In this document: one piece after another, positions 41,627-46,071 of the stretch
Position numbering within the stretch: the first letter of the stretch is position 1
How the letters are laid out: each line of letters begins with the position of its first letter
Position numbers and translations under genes: made by a program
Source of the DNA: Ilumatobacteraceae bacterium
GTDB taxonomy: Bacteria; Actinomycetota; Acidimicrobiia; Acidimicrobiales; Ilumatobacteraceae
Length of the DNA stretch: 46,071 nt
Direction: 5' to 3'
Assembly: GCA_024644465.1 (NCBI GenBank)
Contig: JAHEKY010000005.1
Span: 1 to 46,071 of the forward strand
Notes under the pieces: generated by a model
What the model saw: only the letters and a program-made list of their open reading frames with translations
Database searches by the model: none
What the model was told of the DNA's origin: nothing

Positions 41627-42286
41627 ATGCGCCTGCTGATCGCCCGCTGTTCCGTCGACTACGCGGGCCGGCTCGCGGCGCATCTGCCGGAGGCGACCCG
41701 GCTGATCATGGTCAAGGCCGACGGTTGCGTCGCGATTCACGCCGACGGTGGCGCCTACAAGCCGCTGAACTGGATGAACGCTCCGAACACGATCACCGAC
41801 AACGGCGATCACTGGGTGATCACCAACCCGAAGAAGGAGACGTTGACGATCACGCTCCACGAGGTGATCAGCGACGTCGAGCAGGAGCTGGGCGAGGATC
41901 CCGGGCTGCAGAAGGACGGCGTCGAGGCCCACCTCCAGGAGCTGCTCGCCGCCCGGCCCGATGCGATCGAGGACGGGCTCACCCTCGTGCGTCGCGAATA
42001 CCCGACCGCGATCGGGCCGATCGACCTCGTCTGTCGCGACGACGCGAACACCGTCGTCGCCGTCGAGATCAAGCGGCGCGGCGACATCGACGGCGTCGAA
42101 CAGCTGGCACGCTACATCGAGCGCCTCGAGCTCGACTCGTCGCTCGGCATGATCCGCGGCGTGTTCGTCGCGCAGATCGTCAAGCCACAGGCGAAGGTGC
42201 TCGCCGAGTCCCGCGGGCTGCGGTGGGTCGAAGTCGACTACGACGAGTTGCGCGGGATGAAGCCGGACGACCTCCGGCTCTTCTGA
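41627..42286 (+). CDS. nucS: mismatch-specific endonuclease NucS/EndoMS
   Basis: 219 aa, the size of actinobacterial NucS. The N-terminal DNA-binding half ([20 protein letters not shown]) is followed by the catalytic half with D133 (GPIDLVCRD), E147 and K149 (VAVEIKRRG). The last residues DDLRLF form the beta-clamp-binding motif of actinobacterial NucS. NucS replaces MutS/MutL mismatch repair in most actinobacteria; its presence is consistent with the phylum. Possible own -10 TAACGT (41612-41617) 9 nt before the ATG. Confidence 0.94.
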   Translation: MRLLIARCSVDYAGRLAAHLPEATRLIMVKADGCVAIHADGGAYKPLNWMNAPNTITDNGDHWVITNPKKETLTITLHEVISDVEQELGEDPGLQKDGVEAHLQELLAARPDAIEDGLTLVRREYPTAIGPIDLVCRDDANTVVAVEIKRRGDIDGVEQLARYIERLELDSSLGMIRGVFVAQIVKPQAKVLAESRGLRWVEVDYDELRGMKPDDLRLF

Positions 42287-42287
42287 T

Positions 42288-43145
42288 TCAGCAGCTCGAT
42301 CCCGGCCACGCCTGCACGGCGACGACGTCGTACAGCGTGCCGTCGTCCTCGATCAGGCTGCCGGCCGCGGCGGTCTCGAAGACCTCCCCGACCTCGAGTT
42401 CGGGCAGCCGTTGACACGTCGCCGCGTCGGCGAGCGCGACGGTCGCGAACTCCGACCACACGACGACCGGGCGCTCCCCCGCTTCGTCCACCGGTGCCGC
42501 TTGGAAGAGGTACTCGGCAGGGAGATAGAACTCGAGCGGGCCCAGCTCGCCCGGCCCTGCAGACTGTTCGAGCCGCAGGAACCGCTCGACCGCGTCGCGC
42601 AGTGCACGGCGTTCCGGGGAGACGTCGCCCGATTCGGCTCCGAGCGCGTACGCGCGGTGGGTCCAGCTCCCGTCGTCGGTGACGACCCGGACGGTCGTCG
42701 TGGCCTGATCGGCGATCTCGATGTCGGCGTCGTAGGAACGATCGGCGAACAGCCCGTCGTCGCGAGCCGCGGCGAGCAACCGCTCGATGCCCGTCGGCGT
42801 GATCGTCTGCGTCCACACGGTCGCCAGGAACTGGCCGGCGGCCGCAGCTTCCGGTGGCGCCCTCCGCACGACCTCGCCCGCACCGGTGACCGCGAGGATC
42901 GGCGGCGTGAACCGTGGATCGGGCTGGTCGCTTCCGCCGTCGACCGTGACGAGCAGGACGACGTCATCCGCTCCGGTCGGGAACCGGATCGGCCCCGGCG
43001 CCGTGGGCGCCTCGACAACGGTCGCGGTGGTGGCCGGAGAGGGCACGGTCGCGCGCGTGTCGACCGATGCCGTCGATCCCGAGCACGCCGCGATCAGCAC
43101 TGCTCCCGACGCGAGTGCCCTGGCCGAGACACGATTCCGATTCAT
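42288..43145 (-). CDS. lipoprotein of unknown function
   Basis: 285 aa. A signal with lipobox VLIAAC (Cys about 21) is followed by a Thr/Pro/Ala-rich linker (about 25-55) and an acidic globular domain ([19 protein letters not shown], then [20 protein letters not shown]). Three further Cys lie near the C-terminus, including the last residue. Not recognised as a known family. The ATG at 43145 gives the lipobox at the right depth; TACGAT 13 nt upstream predicts a leader of about 6 nt. It is convergent with nucS, one base between the stop codons. Confidence 0.78.
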   Translation of the reverse strand: MNRNRVSARALASGAVLIAACSGSTASVDTRATVPSPATTATVVEAPTAPGPIRFPTGADDVVLLVTVDGGSDQPDPRFTPPILAVTGAGEVVRRAPPEAAAAGQFLATVWTQTITPTGIERLLAAARDDGLFADRSYDADIEIADQATTTVRVVTDDGSWTHRAYALGAESGDVSPERRALRDAVERFLRLEQSAGPGELGPLEFYLPAEYLFQAAPVDEAGERPVVVWSEFATVALADAATCQRLPELEVGEVFETAAAGSLIEDDGTLYDVVAVQAWPGSSC

Positions 43146-43198
43146 GGTGATCGCGCCGATCGTAGGAGGTCGGGCAGGTCGATCGCGGGCGTCTGCGC

Positions 43199-43204
43199 TA
43201 CCTT
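43199..43204 (+). promoter_or_regulatory. -10 element TACCTT of mscR
   Basis: TACCTT ends 7 nt before the ATG at 43212, a leaderless arrangement. Confidence 0.62.
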
Positions 43205-43211
43205 CTGCGCC

Positions 43212-44300
43212 ATGAGTCAGGAAGTACGGGGCATCATCGCACGTTCGAAGGGCGAGCCGGTCTCGCTGGAGACGATCATCGTCCCGGACCCGGGGCCCGG
43301 CGAGGCGGTGGTGGCGATCCAGGCGTGCGGTGTCTGTCACACCGATCTCCACTACCGGGAGGGCGGGATCAACGACGACTTCCCGTTCCTGCTCGGCCAC
43401 GAAGCGGCCGGCGTCGTCGAGTCGGTCGGCGAGGGCGTCACCGATGTCCGCCCGGGCGACTACGTCATCCTCAACTGGCGCGCCGTCTGTGGGAACTGCC
43501 GGGCATGCAAGCGGGGCCAGCCGCAGTACTGCTTCGACACGCACAATGCGAGCCAGAAGATGACGCTGGCCGACGGCACCGAGCTGTCACCGGCCCTCGG
43601 CATCGGCGCATTCTGCGACAAGACGCTCGTGCACGCCGGCCAGTGCACGAAGGTCAACCCTGATGCGCCACCGAGCGTCGCCGGGCTGCTCGGGTGCGGG
43701 GTGATGGCGGGGATCGGCGCGGCGATCAACACGGGCGGGGTGACCCGCGGCCAGAGCGTCGCGGTGTTCGGCTGCGGTGGGGTCGGTGATGCGGCGATCG
43801 TCGGTTCCCGGCTCGCCGGGGCGTCGCGCATCATCGCCGTCGACATCGACGACCGCAAGCTCGAGTGGGCGCAGGGCTTCGGTGCGACCGACGTGTGCAA
43901 CTCGACGACGACCGACCCGGTCGAGTTCATCCGCTCGGTGACCGACGGCCACGGCGCCGACGTGTGCATCGAGGCGATCGGGCGACCGGAGGTCTACCAG
44001 CAGTGCTTCGAGGCCCGGGACCTCGCCGGCACGGTCGTGCTCGTCGGCGTGCCGAACCCCGAGATGAAGATCGAGTTGCCGTACATCGAGGTCTTCGGTC
44101 GCGGCGGGGCGCTGAAGTCGTCGTGGTACGGCGACTGTCTGCCCGAGCGGGACTTCCCGATGCTGATCGACCTCTACCTCCAGGGTCGTCTCGACCTCGG
44201 CGGATTCGTGTCGGAGAAGATCGGGCTGGAGGACGTCGAGGATGCGTTCCACAAAATGGAGCGCGGCGAGGTCCTCCGCTCCGTCGTGGAGCTGTCTTGA
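43212..44300 (+). CDS. mscR: S-(hydroxymethyl)mycothiol dehydrogenase (mycothiol-dependent formaldehyde dehydrogenase)
   Basis: 362 aa zinc alcohol dehydrogenase (MDR), matching the mycothiol-dependent branch closely: [17 protein letters not shown] start, [15 protein letters not shown] (C42), GHEAAGV (H63, E64), structural-zinc [15 protein letters not shown] (C93, C96, C99, C107), NAD-binding [11 protein letters not shown] and C-terminal [20 protein letters not shown]. It oxidises S-hydroxymethyl-mycothiol to S-formyl-mycothiol with NAD (and acts as S-nitrosomycothiol reductase in mycobacteria). The following MBL gene starts inside its stop codon (TTGA), matching the mycobacterial neighbourhood. 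Confidence 0.93.
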   Translation: MSQEVRGIIARSKGEPVSLETIIVPDPGPGEAVVAIQACGVCHTDLHYREGGINDDFPFLLGHEAAGVVESVGEGVTDVRPGDYVILNWRAVCGNCRACKRGQPQYCFDTHNASQKMTLADGTELSPALGIGAFCDKTLVHAGQCTKVNPDAPPSVAGLLGCGVMAGIGAAINTGGVTRGQSVAVFGCGGVGDAAIVGSRLAGASRIIAVDIDDRKLEWAQGFGATDVCNSTTTDPVEFIRSVTDGHGADVCIEAIGRPEVYQQCFEARDLAGTVVLVGVPNPEMKIELPYIEVFGRGGALKSSWYGDCLPERDFPMLIDLYLQGRLDLGGFVSEKIGLEDVEDAFHKMERGEVLRSVVELS

Positions 44301-44929
44301 GCATCGAGCTGGTCACGACCGACGGCATCTTCGCGCTCGACGGCGGCGAGTGGGAGGTGACGAACAACATCTGGCTCGTCGGCGACGACCGCGAGGTCGT
44401 CGTGTTCGACGCCGCCCACGACCACGCCCCGATCGTCGAGGCGATCAACGGCCGCCGCGTCACGGCGATCGTGCTGACCCACGGCCACAACGATCACATC
44501 AACGCGGCGGTGCCGCTGCGCGCCGCCGTCGACGCGCCGATCATGCTCCATCCCGCGGACCGCATGCTGTGGGACGTCGTCTATCCGGACGATCGGCCCG
44601 ACCGGGCCGTCGAGCCGGGTGGGGTCATCACGGCGGGGGGCCACGAACTGGTCGTGCTGCACACGCCCGGCCACTCCCCGGGCTGCTGTTGCTTCCACGA
44701 CGCGGCGACCGCCACGGTGTTCAGTGGCGACACGCTGTTCTGCGGCGGCCCCGGCGCAACCGGCCGCAGCCACAGCGACGAGCCGACGATCCTCGCCTCG
44801 ATCCGCGATCAACTCCTGCGGCTGCCGGACGACACGGTCGTCCACACCGGTCACGGCGAGTCGACGACCGTCGGCGCCGAACGGGCCGGCGTGCTCTCGC
44901 GGGCGAGGGAACTCGGCCTCGGGTCGTAG
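44297..44929 (+). CDS. metallo-beta-lactamase-fold hydrolase linked to mscR
   Basis: 210 aa. MBL metal motifs: THGHNDH (H62, H64, D66, H67), H125 in TPGHSPG, D145 in FSGDTLF and H186 in VHTGHG, all as in glyoxalase II-like hydrolases. The TTG start overlaps the mscR stop by 4 bp (TTGA), so translation is coupled. Homologues sit next to mscR in mycobacteria; a role in hydrolysing S-formyl-mycothiol to formate and mycothiol is plausible and inferred. Its own stop TAG is the start of the manA -10 hexamer. Confidence 0.87.
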   Translation: MSIELVTTDGIFALDGGEWEVTNNIWLVGDDREVVVFDAAHDHAPIVEAINGRRVTAIVLTHGHNDHINAAVPLRAAVDAPIMLHPADRMLWDVVYPDDRPDRAVEPGGVITAGGHELVVLHTPGHSPGCCCFHDAATATVFSGDTLFCGGPGATGRSHSDEPTILASIRDQLLRLPDDTVVHTGHGESTTVGAERAGVLSRARELGLGS

Positions 44930-44932
44930 CCT
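44927..44932 (+). promoter_or_regulatory. -10 element TAGCCT of manA, overlapping a stop codon
   Basis: TAGCCT ends 7 nt before the GTG at 44940. Its TAG is the stop of the MBL gene. Confidence 0.6.
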
Positions 44933-44939
44933 CGTCGGC

Positions 44940-45914
44940 GTGACCACCGGACCACAACCGGTCGTCGGCACCGTCCAGCACTACGCATGGGGTGACACCG
45001 ACTTCATCCCGCGGCTGCTCGGCGTCGAACCGAACGGCGAGCCATGGGCGGAGCTGTGGCTCGGCACGCATCCGAATGGCCCGACCATGCTCGCCGACGG
45101 CACGCCGCTCGTCGACGTCACGGGCGACCTGCCCTACCTGCTGAAGGTCCTCGCGGTGGCAGAACCACTCTCGCTGCAGGCGCATCCGAACCGTGAGCAG
45201 GCCCGCGCCGGCTTCGAGCGCGGCGTGTTCGGCGACCCGCACCAGAAGCCAGAGTTGCTCGTCGCGTTGACGGAGTTCGAGGCGCTGTGCGGGTTCCGGC
45301 CCCCGGACTGGACGATCGAGATGCTGAAGCGGTTCGGCCTCGATCCGCTCGCCGAACTCGTCGGCGAGGCGGGCTCCGACGGCGCGCTCGAAGCGATCTA
45401 CCACCGCGACGTCGACCTCGACGCGCCGATCACGGCGCTCGCCCGCAGCACCGACCCGCTCGCCGAATGGGTCAAGCAGCTGAGCGGGCGGTACGGGCTG
45501 GACGACCCGAGCGTCGTCGCCGCCCTGCTCCTGAACCACGTCGTGCTCGCACCGGGCGAGGCGATCCACCTGACGGCCGGCAATCTCCACGCCTATCTGC
45601 GCGGCACCGGCATCGAGCTGATGGGTGCGAGCGACAACGTCGTGCGCGGCGGCCTGACCGCCAAGCCCGTCGATGTCGAGTTGCTGCTCGCCACCGTCGA
45701 CACGAGACCGCTGCGCGACCCGGTGATCCCGGTGGTCGACGGGCGGTACGCGCTTGCCGAGGCGGGCGTCCAGCTCGTCTGGCTCGACCCGGACGCGACG
45801 CACACCGCGACCGGTCACGAACTGGCGATCTCGCTCGACGGTGCGCTGCTCTACCTGGCGCCCGGTGCGCAGATGACGACCACCGCTGACACGTTCGTCG
45901 TCACGCCGCTCTGA
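44940..45914 (+). CDS. manA: mannose-6-phosphate isomerase, class I
   Basis: 324 aa cupin enzyme converting fructose-6-phosphate and mannose-6-phosphate. Zinc ligands are Q80 and H82 (SLQAHPN), E105 (HQKPELLVAL) and H217 (NLHAYLRG), with catalytic R236 (DNVVRGGLT). It is shorter than the usual 390-420 aa of bacterial ManA, with reduced loops in the C-terminal cupin but all key residues present. GTG start supported by TAGCCT 7 nt upstream. In actinobacteria it feeds GDP-mannose for mannosylated lipids and glycoproteins. Confidence 0.92.
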   Translation: MTTGPQPVVGTVQHYAWGDTDFIPRLLGVEPNGEPWAELWLGTHPNGPTMLADGTPLVDVTGDLPYLLKVLAVAEPLSLQAHPNREQARAGFERGVFGDPHQKPELLVALTEFEALCGFRPPDWTIEMLKRFGLDPLAELVGEAGSDGALEAIYHRDVDLDAPITALARSTDPLAEWVKQLSGRYGLDDPSVVAALLLNHVVLAPGEAIHLTAGNLHAYLRGTGIELMGASDNVVRGGLTAKPVDVELLLATVDTRPLRDPVIPVVDGRYALAEAGVQLVWLDPDATHTATGHELAISLDGALLYLAPGAQMTTTADTFVVTPL

Positions 45915-45917
45915 ACA

Positions 45918-46071
45918 TCACGCGTTCTTGCGGATCTGAACGATCTTCTCCTGCGCCTGATTCGCGTCGGCGCCCTGCTCGTCGAGCAGTTGGGCACGGT
46001 CCTTTTCGGCCTCGCGCCGCGCCTTGTCGAGGTCGGCCCGTTCGAGCGCCGCGTCGATCCCGTGCTCGTTG
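45918..46071 (-). CDS. unidentified charged helical protein (3' end only)
   Basis: The last 50 codons of a gene that continues past the window end. It reads as a single highly charged amphipathic helix (NEHGIDAALERADLDKARRE, then AEKDRAQLLDEQGADANQAQ, ending KIVQIRKNA), probably coiled coil. No family assignment is possible from this piece; an ATP-synthase epsilon tail or a coiled-coil envelope protein were considered without support. Its stop is 3 bp beyond that of manA, convergent. Confidence 0.6.
   Translation of the reverse strand, partial: NEHGIDAALERADLDKARREAEKDRAQLLDEQGADANQAQEKIVQIRKNA

Overview
This window is a chromosomal segment of a high-GC actinobacterium. No 16S rRNA or other phylogenetic marker is present, so the placement in class Acidimicrobiia (Ilumatobacter-like) is an inference. 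It rests on overall protein style, a one-polypeptide Kgd-type 2-oxoglutarate dehydrogenase, a mycothiol-dependent formaldehyde dehydrogenase, NucS mismatch endonuclease, a UvrD2-like helicase with an HRDC domain, Thr-rich lipoprotein linkers and many leaderless genes. I found no rRNA, tRNA, CRISPR, IS element, prophage or convincing intrinsic terminator. Genes are packed tightly: no gene-free stretch exceeds about 235 bases, and many neighbours overlap by 1 to 31 bases.

Layout. 1-4.7 kb: a truncated PEP-utilising-enzyme-like gene on the minus strand, then a plus-strand envelope run of CbxX-type AAA ATPase, membrane/coiled-coil protein, MurJ lipid II flippase and PspA. 4.7-8.6 kb: DUF1330 protein and a PhnZ-like HD-domain oxygenase (minus), ABM-domain protein and HTTM membrane protein (plus), secreted ScyD-like beta-propeller (minus). 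8.7-12.6 kb: obg-proB operon (minus) divergent from a dGTPase. 12.2-16.2 kb: small membrane protein, Thr-rich lipoprotein, and an operon of alpha/beta hydrolase, alpha-methylacyl-CoA racemase and PIG-L deacetylase (all minus). 16.3-22.8 kb: galactokinase, PH-SHOCT membrane protein (minus), UvrD2-like helicase, exonuclease III and a NYN-S1-Lys/Ala-tail protein (both minus), HAD hydrolase. 22.9-29.8 kb: kgd (minus), divergent MFS transporter, atypical FtsH. 29.8-35.6 kb: aldo/keto reductase (minus), PhyH dioxygenase, nitronate monooxygenase-like enzyme, lipoprotein, EttA. 35.6-39.8 kb: GDPD lipoprotein (minus), CysQ-like phosphatase coupled to an enoyl-CoA hydratase, then a VOC-CaiB operon (minus). 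39.8-46 kb: AarF/ABC1 kinase, NucS, a lipoprotein (minus), mscR, metallo-beta-lactamase-fold hydrolase, manA, and the 3' end of an unidentified charged helical protein.

The clearest higher-order pattern is regulatory. Sixteen genes on both strands have a hexamer of form TANNNT, nearly always TA[C/G]NNT, ending 6-8 nt before the chosen start codon. This is the arrangement expected for leaderless transcripts starting at or next to the start codon. It helped fix several non-ATG starts (kgd GTG, MFS TTG, galK GTG, manA GTG). In three cases the TAG stop of the upstream gene is itself the first half of the downstream -10 hexamer.

Functionally, the genes combine core metabolism and housekeeping (kgd, proB, obg, manA, galK, dgt, ettA, xthA, nucS) with fatty-acid/CoA chemistry (two CaiB-family enzymes, enoyl-CoA hydratase, VOC protein, PhyH) and thiol-based formaldehyde detoxification (mscR plus MBL hydrolase). 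The least conventional proteins are the NYN-S1-lysine-tail protein, the FtsH homologue with an altered Walker B and an insertion, and the PhnZ-like oxygenase.
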